Source: Kovacikia minuta CCNUW1
GTDB taxonomy: Bacteria; Cyanobacteriota; Cyanobacteriia; Leptolyngbyales; Leptolyngbyaceae
Length of the DNA stretch: 64,000 nucleotides
Assembly: GCF_020091585.1 (NCBI RefSeq)
Contig: NZ_CP083582.1
Coordinates: 2,418,001-2,482,000, forward strand
Direction of reading: 5' to 3'
Below the pieces are notes generated by a model that did no database searches, was not told the DNA's origin, and worked only from the letters and a program-made list of their open reading frames with translations. A program made the translations under genes and the position numbers. Shown here one piece after another: positions 9,797 to 20,325 of this stretch; the first letter of the stretch is position 1, and every line of letters begins with the position of its first letter.

Positions 9797-10405
9797 CTAT
9801 CTACAGTCTGTCTTTATCTTAGAGACTTTTAATCCATCCCTGTTTCCTCCTCCATTCCCCATCCCATCCAGTGGGACTCCCAAAGTACTCAAATTCAGAA
9901 CATAACCAGCGGTAACTAAATAAACCGGATGGGCGATCGCCCCAATCTGACGGGTCAAATCACCCAGGCGATCGCGAAAGGTTCGCCCAGAAGGATAGGG
10001 TGGAACCAGACCCCAGCCAACTTCCTCCGCCACCAAAATAATCCTGCTAGAGCTTTGCCGCAAAGTTCTCAGCAAGTCTTGCACCGTTGCTTCCCAAAGG
10101 GTATCTTGCTGATCTAGCAGGTTCGCTAACCAGGTGCCCAAAGAATCGATCAGCAGACAATGGTTTGCAGGTGCCCGTTGAATCGTTGCTACCAATTCAA
10201 CGGGAACGTGTAGAGTCTGCCATTCGGGTGGGCGGCGCTGCTGATGGCGTTCAATTCGAGCTTGCCACTCTGGATCAGTTTGTGACATCTGAGCAGTGGC
10301 TACATAAATCACGGCTTTACCTGAGCGGACGGCTAAGGTTTCAGCCCATTCACTCTTGCCTGAACGGGATGGCCCGGTCACCAGTGTTAATTGATTGGGA
10401 TGCAT
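9797..10405 (-). CDS. cobU: Adenosylcobinamide kinase / adenosylcobinamide-phosphate guanylyltransferase
   Basis: A 202-residue bifunctional enzyme of cobamide nucleotide-loop assembly. The N-terminal P-loop LVTGPSRSGKSEWAE is diagnostic of CobU. YVATAQMSQTDPEWQARIERHQQRRPPEW carries the guanylate-acceptor histidine region (long stretch at about residues 34-62; key residues are the ERHQQRRP motif). LLIDSLGTWLAN and VAEEVGWGLVPPYPSGRTFRD are also CobU hallmarks. The last 25 residues after GVP diverge from the family and are glycine-rich. Start ATG at 10405. Confidence 0.92.
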   Translation of the reverse strand: MHPNQLTLVTGPSRSGKSEWAETLAVRSGKAVIYVATAQMSQTDPEWQARIERHQQRRPPEWQTLHVPVELVATIQRAPANHCLLIDSLGTWLANLLDQQDTLWEATVQDLLRTLRQSSSRIILVAEEVGWGLVPPYPSGRTFRDRLGDLTRQIGAIAHPVYLVTAGYVLNLSTLGVPLDGMGNGGGNRDGLKVSKIKTDCR

Positions 10406-10501
10406 TGTGCCATTTTGAATAAGCTTCGTGAACTCAAATCAAAAACCTGAAGCATAATCATTGGGTCGAATAGAATACTAGGAAAATTTGGACGCTGTAA
10501 A

Positions 10502-11417
10502 GTGACTAAGATGAAGCAGGAATTGAAACGGATTGAGGCGGCTCTACACCAACTTGCCAATCGCCATTCTCAGGGGTATCTAGGTTCCGTCCCTCAACGC
10601 AGCACTCTGGCGCAGGTGATAGGAAGTGTTGTCAGCGATCGGGCAGGGACTCACTCCACTCGGATAGATGGGGACAAATTAGCTCACCCACCTTCACTAG
10701 AGGGAAGCGTTAAAGCAGGGGTGCCGGTCAAAATCAGTTTGCCCAGCTTTGCTGTTACTGAGACAGTGCGCCTGCCTGAACCCGTTGCTTCCTCCAGCCC
10801 AACCGGTGCACCCAGAAGTATTAGAACCCTTAGAGGTAGACAACCTTGGCGACGCCAAAATTCCCGCCCTGCCCAGGCTAAAATCTCCAACCTTTACAAC
10901 TCACCGCAATGCGGCCAATCCTGCTTTGACAATAAACCTATTAAAAGAAATAGAAACGGTTGTTGTGGCTTGGCAGGATGAACTCCAGCAAGTTTTGCGC
11001 CAAATCCAGGATCTTTATCTGGAAGGTCCAATCGTAGACGGTTGGTTGGAGTCCTACACCCATCAAGAGGGGGAAGCTCCAGCATTTCGCCATGCCGATG
11101 TAGATTGTCTGATGGATTACGTTGAAAAGATGCGGGGTTCCATTCCCTCAACGATTCCCGCAGAGACGCCCTCCCCCTCTTCCGGTGAAGTTCCCCAAGC
11201 TGGACAACACGATGCCAGTGCTGGCTATCGTCTATGCGGGTTGAATGAGGATGGTCAGCTCTGGTTTCGTCACTGTCCAGCAGAGCAAGTTCCTTCCGTT
11301 AGCCTTGCGATCGCCCGCTACCAGCGCCTCCGAATTCTACTGAGTCGTAAACAGCATCTCGAAAGCCGTCTCAGCCAACTGGCTGAGACCCTGGTGGGTG
11401 TGCATGGAAAGTTATGA
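10502..11417 (+). pseudogene. Conserved cyanobacterial protein of unknown function, frameshifted (+1)
   Basis: The N-terminal part starts at GTG 10502 (or ATG 10511) with a helical MKQELKRIEAALHQLANRHSQG. It continues in the +1 frame as EIETVVVAWQDELQQVLRQI, YLEGPIVDGWLESY and a C-terminal helical IARYQRLRILLSRKQHLESR. The crossover is somewhere in 10750-10815, inside a low-complexity Pro/Ser linker where homology gives little guidance. One extra base removed gives 304 residues. I recognise it only as a cyanobacterial conserved hypothetical and assign no function. Divergent from cobU. Confidence 0.7.
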
Positions 11418-12188
11418 ACCCGCCAGGAATTGGTCTATCAGGATCAGGCTTTGATGAGAGCGTTTAAGGATCGTGAATTAAATAACCTGATCAACTGTAA
11501 CCCTTTACCTGTAAGGGCGCAGCATTCGGTAGAGATCTCTGGAACAATGGTAAAGGTTTTTTGCCGAATGCCACGCCCGTCCGTAAGGAATTACACCTTA
11601 ATAAATTCGTCATCCTAAGCTAACCGAAACCGAAGGGTGTTGCAGTGATCGATGTAAGAGATAAATTAGCCAGGGACAATGGAGTTCTGCACTCCCCTAA
11701 ACCTTAAATGATGTGTCTGGGACACTCTTAGATTTAAGGCAACGCGCGGGCTAAAACTTTAATCTTTACAAAGAATTGGCAAATCGTCCCCAAATCTTGA
11801 CACAATCCACTGAAATCGCGCATAGATTAAGAGCTATCATCCAAATTCTAGTTTTTCCAGTCCCCATACAGACTCAGGAGTAGTTTCTAGAATTTGTAGT
11901 TTGAGTGGAAGGTGAGCATTTTGGACGGGATGGGTAGAATAGCTTAACGCTCAATTTACTTCGTGCAATAGGGAGGTTAAGGATCGGTTTAGATTTTTCG
12001 GGCTTAGATTTTCATTCGTGAATCGCTTAAACTTGAGCGTTATCTCGGTTGCAGTAGCTATACTCAGTCCAGTTAAATAGTCTTACCCTGAAAGATACGG
12101 CTATTTGTATCTAATCCCCCTTACTCCCTTTGCTTGCATCCTTTTTCTGGTTCATCCGACTCTCTAGCGACCCTGGAAGTTACTTCCT
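11418..12188. other. Long intergenic region upstream of the PilT-like gene
   Basis: About 770 nt without a convincing gene; short ORFs here lack family features. It contains a probable member of the MITE-like family (11462-11620) and a small hairpin around 11681-11700 (GGAGTTCTGCACTCC). A TTGACA box in 11800-11815 is followed by AT-rich DNA but without a clear -10 at 16-18 nt. The region may hold a long 5' leader or an sRNA, but I cannot show either. Confidence 0.5.
11462..11620. repeat. Probable MITE-like element
   Basis: AAGGATCGTGAATTAAATAACCTG begins near 11466 and closely matches the element starts near 63809 and 63925 (AAGGATTGCGAATTAAATAA). Inside are the inverted pairs CATTCGGTA/GCCGAATGCC and GTAAGGGCG/CGTCCGTAAGG-like. 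The right end TAATAAATTC resembles the inverse of the left end. Confidence 0.55.
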
Positions 12189-13682
12189 ATGACCGCAGCT
12201 CAAGCTTCAGACGACCCTACCACTGTTGATGCCCCCACCTCAGTGCGATTCATCATTCAAGATGCTCACGATCGGGGCGCAACAGCGCTATACCTCCAGA
12301 CTGGTCGCCCGCCGTTCTACCGACTCAGTGGCAAACTGCTGCCTCAAGAACACATCGCTCCCCTCACCCTTGACCAGTTCCGCCATTATCTGCGAGAACT
12401 GCTCTCTCCTCAGCAGCTTAAACACTACCTTGAGCATCGCAAGCTAGATACCAATATCCGCATTCCCGGATTTATGCAGTGTCGGATTAACTGTGGGCCT
12501 ACGGCTCAGGGAACCGATGCAATTAGCCTTAACTCCATTGAGCTGGACGGACCAGGGTTGGATGTGCAACGTCAGGGGACGGTGCGGGCAATGGTGGAAG
12601 ATGCCTTCGAGTCCGGTGCCTCAGACATTCACTTGCAGGTGGGAGAAGTTCCCCGCTTCAGAATTCAGGGCAAGATGGTGCGGCAGGAGCACTACGGAAA
12701 AGTCATCGCCCGCCAGTTTGAAGAATTTATCGAGGAGGTGTTATCGCCTGCCCAGCAGGAACAATTTCATATCCGTCAAGAACTGGATACGGCGGTTCTT
12801 TATGAGGGGCTGGTGCGCTGCCGGGTAAACTGCTCCCAGTCGATCATGGGAGGGGCGATGGTGCTCCGTCTAATTTCTCTAAAAGTCCCCACATTAGAGG
12901 AATTAGGATTGCCAGATATGCTGGCCTATTTGGTTGAAGAAAAACAAGGGTTGATCCTGGTTACAGGTCCTGTTAACTCTGGTAAATCTACAACACTGGC
13001 AGCCATGTTGCGGCATCTCAACGATACCCTGCCGCGCAAGATCGTCACCATTGAAGATCCGATCGAGTACGTTCACGAGTCGCACAATTGCCTGTTGACA
13101 CAGCGAGAGGTGGGCTTACATACGCACGAGTTTAAGGAAGCATTGCGAGCATCTCTCCGGCAGGACCCGGATGTGATTTTGATTGGGGAGATGCGCGATC
13201 GGGAAACCGTAGACACCGCCCTCCGAGCGGCAATGACCGGGCACCTGGTGTTGGGTACTCTACACACGAAAGGGGCGGTGAATGCGTTTAAGCGGCTGCT
13301 TAACTTTTATACCCCAGAAGAACAGGAGACAATCCGGATTCAGATTGTGGATGCGCTGCGGGCAGTGATTGCACAAGCCCTGGTTCCTACGGTCATTGGT
13401 GGGCGAACTGCGGCATTGGAAATTATGCTCAACACCGATGCGATTCGGGATTATTTGCAGAAAGGTTCGATCGAAGAAATTTACCTACTGATGGAAGAAG
13501 GCAACGATGGTAGCCAAACCATGAACCAGGCACTATTTGACCTCTACGAAGCGGGGGTTATCACTCCCAACGATGCTTTGGCTGCCTCCCTGATTCCAGA
13601 AGACCTAAACTATATGCTGAAGAATCACACTCGCCGTTCCAGTCGATCGGGGTTAATATCATCGGAATATTTCAGTCGCTAG
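12189..13682 (+). CDS. PilT-like type IV pilus ATPase with duplicated N-terminal domain
   Basis: A 497-residue secretion/pilus ATPase. The RecA-like domain has Walker A GPVNSGKST (near 258), Asp box IVTIEDPIEYVH, Walker B DVILIGEMRDRETV and His box AAMTGHLVLGTLHT, all PilT-type. The N-terminal PAS-like domain occurs twice in tandem: residues about 19-118 (DAHDRGATALYLQTGRPPFY) and 132-235 (DAFESGASDIHLQVGEVPRF). PilT is usually about 350-430 residues with one copy, so this is an enlarged paralogue. It may act in pilus retraction or phototaxis motility. I do not assign pilT because canonical PilT lacks the first copy. Confidence 0.88.
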   Translation: MTAAQASDDPTTVDAPTSVRFIIQDAHDRGATALYLQTGRPPFYRLSGKLLPQEHIAPLTLDQFRHYLRELLSPQQLKHYLEHRKLDTNIRIPGFMQCRINCGPTAQGTDAISLNSIELDGPGLDVQRQGTVRAMVEDAFESGASDIHLQVGEVPRFRIQGKMVRQEHYGKVIARQFEEFIEEVLSPAQQEQFHIRQELDTAVLYEGLVRCRVNCSQSIMGGAMVLRLISLKVPTLEELGLPDMLAYLVEEKQGLILVTGPVNSGKSTTLAAMLRHLNDTLPRKIVTIEDPIEYVHESHNCLLTQREVGLHTHEFKEALRASLRQDPDVILIGEMRDRETVDTALRAAMTGHLVLGTLHTKGAVNAFKRLLNFYTPEEQETIRIQIVDALRAVIAQALVPTVIGGRTAALEIMLNTDAIRDYLQKGSIEEIYLLMEEGNDGSQTMNQALFDLYEAGVITPNDALAASLIPEDLNYMLKNHTRRSSRSGLISSEYFSR

Positions 13683-13831
13683 TGAGGGGTGAGGAGCAAA
13701 AGGCTGATAACGGATAGCAGATAGCTCATCGCAGACAACGGATACCTGAATTTACTCCTTTAGGAAGCGAACAAATGGTTGGACTAAGCTAGAATAGGTG
13801 CAACTTGATTCCCCAGGAGCTTTCTGCCTGA

Positions 13832-14587
13832 ATGCGTGAATCCTTCGGTAATTTGGATTCCCCTGCTTCAAGAGATGCAAGGCATCTAAGCTCAATTCGC
13901 TCGTCTGGGAATCCTTCCAATCATGATTTTCCTCCGTCTGAAAAGTCCAATGAGTTCCGTTCTTCTCATCTTCGTGAGCAGGTTCTGGAATGGCTAGATG
14001 AAAATGTTCCCGTCGATCGCCTCCAACACATTTTAAGAGTGGAGGCAATGGCAGTTAAGCTGGCTCATTACTACCAGCTTGATGGGGTTAAGGCAGCTCA
14101 AGCAGGTTTAATGCACGACCTGGCAAAGTTTTTCAAGCCAAAGCGTCTTTTACAAATTGCAGAGGTGGAGGGTTTAGAGGTAGACCCAGTACTTCGGACA
14201 AATCCCCATCTATTGCATGCAGAGGCAGGGGCGATCGTTGCCAGAGATAAATTTGGGATTCGCGATGAAGAAGTTTTAGAAGCAATTCGCAACCATACCC
14301 TGGGAAACCCCAAAATGCCCCTATTAAGCTGCGTTGTCTTTTTAGCAGATAGTTTGGAGCCGGGTCGGGGTAATACTTCTGAGTTAGACCATTTACGGCA
14401 GCTTTGCTGGCAAAACTTGCACCTGGCTGTTTGTCTGACCTGTGATTATTCATTGCGAGAATTGATGGCTGCCCACCGTTTGATTCATCCCCGTATGGTT
14501 CTAACCCGCAACTGGGCAATGGAAGTTGTCAGAGAGGGGAAGGGGCTGGTGGGGGAAAAGGGGGAGAGATTGGGGAGTGAGGGATGA
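13832..14587 (+). CDS. yqeK: HD-domain hydrolase YqeK (Ap4A hydrolase family)
   Basis: A 251-residue protein with an HD domain: RLQHILRVEAMAVKLA, AGLMHDLAKFF (metal-binding HD), HLLHAEAGAIVA, AIRNHTLGNP and CVVFLADSLEPGR. YqeK-type enzymes symmetrically hydrolyse diadenosine tetraphosphate. The first 50 residues are Ser-rich and not family-typical. AGGAG at 13815-13819 supports ATG 13832. rsfS lies 120 nt downstream, the usual yqeK-rsfS pairing. The C-terminal Gly/Glu tail is encoded by a heptamer array, which also supplies the stop codon. Confidence 0.9.
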   Translation: MRESFGNLDSPASRDARHLSSIRSSGNPSNHDFPPSEKSNEFRSSHLREQVLEWLDENVPVDRLQHILRVEAMAVKLAHYYQLDGVKAAQAGLMHDLAKFFKPKRLLQIAEVEGLEVDPVLRTNPHLLHAEAGAIVARDKFGIRDEEVLEAIRNHTLGNPKMPLLSCVVFLADSLEPGRGNTSELDHLRQLCWQNLHLAVCLTCDYSLRELMAAHRLIHPRMVLTRNWAMEVVREGKGLVGEKGERLGSEG

Positions 14588-14710
14588 GGGGAAATTTTGA
14601 ATTTTGTTTTTGAATTTTGAATTGACAATGACCACTTGTTACCAACCGTAGACCATGCATGGTTTTTAACTGTTTCTCATTTGGCAAATACGTAAGGAAT
14701 TTAAATCTGA

Positions 14711-15145
14711 ATGCCGAAAATTTCTGAAACACAATCTTCTTCTGTTTTAGGAAGTGATGGTACTGTTAGCCAGTCCATCGATTTGCAAGATTCTAGCCTG
14801 CGCCTGGCTTTGGCGATCGCCCATGCGGCGGAGGAACGCAAAGGAGCCGATATCACCCTCCTGCGGGTTACGGAAGTGTCTTCCTTAGCGGATTATTTTG
14901 TGATTGTGACAGGTTTTTCAAAGGTACAGGTTCGAGCGATCGCGCGGGCGATCGAAGAATCTGTAGAGCAAAACCTCCTGAAAACCCCCATCCGTCAGGA
15001 AGGGCAGGCGGAAGGTAGCTGGATCTTGCAGGATTATGGCGATGTCATCGTGCATATTCTAATGCCTCAAGAACGCGACTTTTACGGACTGGAAGCATTT
15101 TGGGGCCATGCCGAGCGGGTAAATGTGGAAGCCCTGGCAAGTTAG
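14711..15145 (+). CDS. rsfS: Ribosomal silencing factor RsfS (Iojap/YbeB)
   Basis: A 144-residue protein that binds ribosomal protein uL14 and blocks 30S-50S joining in poor conditions. The Iojap core is clear: KGADITLLRVTEVSSLADYF, VIVTGFSKVQVRAIARAIEE, GSWILQDYGDVIVHI and ERDFYGLEAFWGHAE. There is a variable N-terminal extension of about 30 residues, common in cyanobacteria. It follows yqeK on the same strand. Confidence 0.95.
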   Translation: MPKISETQSSSVLGSDGTVSQSIDLQDSSLRLALAIAHAAEERKGADITLLRVTEVSSLADYFVIVTGFSKVQVRAIARAIEESVEQNLLKTPIRQEGQAEGSWILQDYGDVIVHILMPQERDFYGLEAFWGHAERVNVEALAS

Positions 15146-15221
15146 GTGACAGTTAAGGAGTCAGGAGCCAGGAAGAACCAGTTATTCTGGATTCTGGCTC
15201 CTGGATTCTGGATTCTATCTT

Positions 15222-16109
15222 CTATGACTCTTCCCAAACTTTAAGCTGAAAATAAACCAACACCAGGGTTGCTGTCAGGAGTAGGGTTGCTGCCGCTGCG
15301 GCATAACCAAAATCAAATTGAGCAAATGCCTGGTCGTAGATGTAATAAACCAGCAGGTTGGTTGAATTTAGCGGTCCCCCACCTGTAATTACGTACACCT
15401 GTTCAAAGCTACGCAGGGTAAAAATGGCGGTGGTGACAGCGGCAAAGACCAGGGTAGGGCGTAAACCCGGTAAGGTGATATACCAAAACTTTTGCCAGGG
15501 ACCGGCTCCATCCAGTTCGGCTGCTTCATAGCGACTTGTGGGAATCGTCTGGAGTCCTGACAGAAAAACAACCATATTGAAGCCGAGTTGTTTCCAAATA
15601 CTCAGCAGAATTAGCACAGGCATTGCCCAGGTGGTGCTACTGAGCCAGGGAACCGGATTGATGCCAACGGTTTCTAACCAGTGATTGAGGGGACCATCGG
15701 TCTGGAATAGCCAGCGAAAACCCAGCCCAACTGCAACCAATGAGGTAATGGAGGGAATAAAATAAGCCGTGCGAAGCAGACCTCGCAGGCTAAAAGCACG
15801 ATCCAGCAAGACGGCAAGCCCCAACGGCAGCATCAGGCTGGGGATTACGGTGGCTAGAGTGAAGTAGAGGGTATTTCCAAATACCTGCCAGAAGTCGGGG
15901 CTGATGAGCAAGCGCCAGTAGTTTCTGATCCCGATCCATTGAGTACCTGCACGGGTAAAGCTGCCTGTTGTAAAGCTGAGGTAGAAGAGATAGGCGATCG
16001 GATAAAGCACGAAAATACCCAGCAAAATCAACGCTGGAGCCAAGAAAACCCAGGCAGCGATCGCCTCATTGTCCATCAGTTGATAGCGATCTTTCTCTGC
16101 TGAAGGCAT
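15222..16109 (-). CDS. ABC sugar transporter permease, MalF/UgpA type
   Basis: A 295-residue inner-membrane permease with six predicted helices. It shows the binding-protein-dependent transport motif EAAELDGAGPWQKFWYITLPGL (EAA loop, around 195-216; key residues EAA and G). The N-terminus IAAWVFLAPALILLGIFVLYPIAYLF is typical of MalF/UgpA permeases, whose substrates are sugars or glycerol-3-phosphate. The substrate is not inferable. Its partner permease, ATPase and binding protein are not in the window. It lies convergent to rsfS. Confidence 0.92.
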   Translation of the reverse strand: MPSAEKDRYQLMDNEAIAAWVFLAPALILLGIFVLYPIAYLFYLSFTTGSFTRAGTQWIGIRNYWRLLISPDFWQVFGNTLYFTLATVIPSLMLPLGLAVLLDRAFSLRGLLRTAYFIPSITSLVAVGLGFRWLFQTDGPLNHWLETVGINPVPWLSSTTWAMPVLILLSIWKQLGFNMVVFLSGLQTIPTSRYEAAELDGAGPWQKFWYITLPGLRPTLVFAAVTTAIFTLRSFEQVYVITGGGPLNSTNLLVYYIYDQAFAQFDFGYAAAAATLLLTATLVLVYFQLKVWEES

Positions 16110-16162
16110 GGGCGGTGATGAAAAGAGTGGTGGAGTGGCTACTTAGATTAATTTAGAACAAC

Positions 16163-16447
16163 TTAGGGAGTAGGGCATGGGGTGTGGGACGAGTCTGTTT
16201 CAGATAACCGAACGGCTTTGGCACCGGGATCGTAATGGTCAGTGAGTTGTCCTGCTACAGGTTCAACACTAACGTTGTTCACACCCATGCGGTTGAGAAT
16301 GGTCTCTGCCACTTCAGCCCCAGTCATCCCCAAACTAGAAGAGACCTGAGAATATTTGTCGTAAGTGTGCTGGACTCGATGCTGCGCCCAAAAGGTCAGA
16401 ATCACGCCTGGAATCAAGATCAACGTGGAGGGATGAAGCAAGAACAT
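16163..16447 (-). pseudogene. Truncated YugP-like zinc metallopeptidase remnant
   Basis: The 94-residue ORF matches the N-terminus of the YugP/DUF2268-unrelated zinc peptidase family. It has one membrane helix (STLILIPGVILTFWAQHRVQ), then YDKYSQVSSSLGMTGAEVAE, MGVNNVSVEPVAGQLTDHYD and KAVRLSE. After VRLSE the family would continue to the HExxH zinc site, but here the frame runs into repeat-like DNA and stops. None of the remaining frames restores it within the 53 nt before the next gene. So the catalytic part is deleted, unlike the single-base frameshifts elsewhere. Confidence 0.7.
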
Positions 16448-16946
16448 AGGGTTTCCTTAGTTTGCAATGGGTGAAGAGCCTGTTTTTTCATGATTATGCG
16501 ATCGCTAGCGCTCTCATTTTAGACTTTCCAAAACTTTGACATCTACTATTAGAGAGATTTGGATGCCCCTCCCAGTTTTCCAGTTTCTTGTAAAGGTATC
16601 TGACGAATCGCATCAAGCTCAGCAAGAAACCGGAGATCTCACCCCCAATTAAATTGAGAATAGGGCAGGTGCCTGTAGGGGCGGGTTTAGTCCGTACCGA
16701 TTCAGGTAAACCAACCATCTCAACGAAACCCGCCCCTACGATTGTTCGCCTTTGCCCAGAAGCTCATTTAAATCGGTATTATCCCAGCGCGATCGCTTGC
16801 ATGAAGTATGGGTGACACTCCGAGTTCCATTTGCACGATTGCCCATCGTTTCATCAACCAGAAAAGCCGCTGCTGATTTTCGATCGCCCCACGATAGTTT
16901 AGCGATCGCTGTAAACTAATGTGAAGTAGTGTCTGTTCTATGTTTC
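16448..16946. other. Intergenic region with a MITE-like element
   Basis: No gene is visible. It contains the palindromic element at 16675-16739, flanked by AATTAAATTGA (about 16648-16658) and ATTTAAATCGGTAT (about 16767-16780), plus several GCGATCGC sites near the peroxiredoxin promoter. Confidence 0.55.
16675..16739. repeat. MITE-like palindromic element, copy 3 (core)
   Basis: GTAGGGGCGGGTTT at 16675 pairs exactly with the inverted AAACCCGCCCCTAC ending at 16739, with a spacer of about 37 nt. The arm matches the copies at 7791 and 51362. Confidence 0.75.
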
Positions 16947-17501
16947 ATGCTGACCCGGCGATCGCTTCTCTGCCTCCTGCTCTCTCTCTGTCTCACGCTC
17001 CTTACCTGGTTTAACCTGACTCCATCTGCTGACGCCCTTGGTGGACCTCAACCCGCGCTTAACCAACCTGCACCCGAATTCACCCTGCCCACGAATACGG
17101 GCGATGGCACAATTTCTCTATCTAGCTACCGTGGCAAGTGGGTCGTGGTCTATTTCTATCCCAAAGATTTCACCTCTGGCTGCACCCTGGAAGCCCGTCG
17201 CTTTCAACAGGATATGCCCAAGTATGTGAGCCGGAATACGCAAATTTTGGGAGTCAGTGCCGATTCCGTCGATTCCCATGCCAAGTTTTGTGATTCTGAA
17301 GGGCTTAAGTTCCCCCTTCTAGCGGACACAGACGGCGCGATTAGTAAAGCGTATGGTTCCTGGATGGGAATTGCCTCTCTCCGTCACACCTACATTGTTG
17401 ATCCCCAAGGAAACCTGCGAGCAACCTTTACCGGGGTTAATCCTGCTGTGCATAGTGTAGAGGTGCTGGCAGCGTTGGATGAACTTCAGGATGAGGGATG
17501 A
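16947..17501 (+). CDS. Exported peroxiredoxin, BCP/PrxQ family
   Basis: About 184 residues. I chose ATG 16947 (MLTRRSLL) over GTG 16929 because it gives a clean signal peptide, LLCLLLSLCLTLLTWFNL...ADA. The mature domain has PAPEFTLPTNTGDG, VVYFYPKDFTSGCTLEARRF with the peroxidatic Cys, SADSVDSHAKFC and FPLLADTDGAISKAYG. It should reduce peroxides in the periplasm or thylakoid lumen. The PrxQ resolving Cys five residues after the first is replaced (C-TLEAR), so it would behave as a 1-Cys enzyme unless the later Cys of HAKFC serves. The stop codon is inside a GATGAGG array. Confidence 0.88.
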   Translation: MLTRRSLLCLLLSLCLTLLTWFNLTPSADALGGPQPALNQPAPEFTLPTNTGDGTISLSSYRGKWVVVYFYPKDFTSGCTLEARRFQQDMPKYVSRNTQILGVSADSVDSHAKFCDSEGLKFPLLADTDGAISKAYGSWMGIASLRHTYIVDPQGNLRATFTGVNPAVHSVEVLAALDELQDEG

Positions 17502-17517
17502 GGGATGAGGGATGAGG
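17490..17517. repeat. Heptamer array (GATGAGG)4
   Basis: Four exact tandem copies of GATGAGG. The first two copies encode the last residues and stop codon (TGA, 17499-17501) of the peroxiredoxin gene. Confidence 0.9.
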
Positions 17518-17693
17518 GGTGAGAATTATGAGCTTTGAGTCTTAAGTTTTGAATTCTCCGCGTCCCCCCGTCCTTCCCTATCTCCCCCACCTCCTCTTCC
17601 TCCCTCATCGCTTCTGCCCTCTGCCTTCTGCTCCCATTCCCGCCTACAATGGAATGGTCTGGCTCACCCGTAGCCAGGGACTCTTCGTCGGCT

Positions 17694-18572
17694 ATGACTC
17701 CTTTGGCTTCTGAATGGCAACATCGTTTCATTGAAACAAATAAGATTCGCCTGCACTGTGTGACTCAGGGGGAAGGGGATCTGGTGGTTTTGCTGCATGG
17801 GTTCCCTGAATTTTGGTACTCCTGGCGGTTTCAGATTCCAGCCCTGGCTCGTTACTTTAAGGTGGTTGCACCCGATTTGCGGGGGTACAACGATTCGGAT
17901 AAACCCAGAGGTGGCTACGATCTGGACACGCTGAGTGAAGATATTCGAGGACTGATTGAAGCATTGGGCTACACCCGTGCTCACATTGTTGGGCATGATT
18001 GGGGGGGCGCGATCGCCTGGAATATTGCTCAGAAATTTCCCCAATACCTGAACCGTCTGGTGATTCTCAACGCGCCCCCAGCCCAACGCCTTGTCCAGGA
18101 AATGGTCAGCAATTTGGATCAACTGCGGCGTAGTTGGTACGTTCTGGCGTTTCAAGTTCCGGGCATACCAGAGTGGTTAATTCAGCAAAACTTGAAAGAG
18201 TTTGTCAAACGTGTATTTCAAGAGCAAGCCGTGCGCAAAGGGGCGTTTTCCTCAGAAAACACAGAAATCTACCAAACTGCCCTGGCAAAACCAGGGGTTC
18301 TGTCCGCCGCCCTCAGCTACTACCGCCAGATGCTTTCCCCCTGGAATTGGTTAAAGGATTGGGGACAGACTCCAAACCCTATTACTGCGCCCACCCTGGT
18401 GTTGTGGGGAGAGGAAGATGCGGTACTCAGTCAGACACTTACAAAAGACCTGGATCGCCTGATCCAGGCTCCCTACGAACTCAAGTTTGTTCCCCACTGT
18501 GGTCACTGGATTCAGCAGGAAGCACCCCAGACGGTCAATCGTGAATTGCTGGCGTTTTTAAGGCAAATTTGA
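17694..18572 (+). CDS. Alpha/beta hydrolase, epoxide hydrolase/dehalogenase-like
   Basis: About 292 residues from ATG 17694; an upstream ATG at 17649 is possible but adds a non-family leader. Motifs are the oxyanion loop HGFPEFWYSWR, PDLRGYNDSDKP, nucleophile elbow GHDWGGAIAW with Asp rather than Ser, acid WGEEDAVL, and catalytic His in HCGHWIQQEAP. The Asp nucleophile followed by Trp is typical of soluble epoxide hydrolases and fluoroacetate/haloalkane dehalogenases; the HGFPEFWYSWR loop favours epoxide hydrolase. Substrate unknown. No signal peptide, so cytosolic. Confidence 0.9.
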   Translation: MTPLASEWQHRFIETNKIRLHCVTQGEGDLVVLLHGFPEFWYSWRFQIPALARYFKVVAPDLRGYNDSDKPRGGYDLDTLSEDIRGLIEALGYTRAHIVGHDWGGAIAWNIAQKFPQYLNRLVILNAPPAQRLVQEMVSNLDQLRRSWYVLAFQVPGIPEWLIQQNLKEFVKRVFQEQAVRKGAFSSENTEIYQTALAKPGVLSAALSYYRQMLSPWNWLKDWGQTPNPITAPTLVLWGEEDAVLSQTLTKDLDRLIQAPYELKFVPHCGHWIQQEAPQTVNRELLAFLRQI

Positions 18573-18662
18573 AGCAAGGGAATCGCTTGAAATGAGCCTA
18601 TTTGCGCGTAGCACGAACAATCTAGAATCTGCAATCTAAAATGATATAACCGCTAGGACTAA

Positions 18663-20133
<1,471 letters not shown>

Positions 20134-20219
20134 GGGGTGAGAGGTGAGGGGGTGAGGGGTGAAGAGAGTAACAGTGAACGGTGAACAGCGAGCAGTGAAC
20201 AAGATTCATAAATAGCAAC

Positions 20220-20261
20220 TGATACCTGACACCTGACACCTATTACCTACCACCTATCCCC
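20220..20261. repeat. Mixed-unit heptamer array
   Basis: Six consecutive 7-nt units keep phase while changing sequence: TGATACC, TGACACC, TGACACC, TATTACC, TACCACC, TATCCCC. A G-rich companion stretch (GTGAGGG-type units) lies at 20130-20162 and includes the gltX stop codon. Confidence 0.8.
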
Positions 20262-20325
20262 TTCCTGGAACTCCTATTCTGCGCCATCGTCATCGAAGGT
20301 GAGACAATTAAACGCGATTAGAGAA

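Noticed and set aside
11800-11850. Promoter with TTGACA for a long leader or sRNA
   Set aside because: No convincing -10 at the proper distance; noted only in the region entry.
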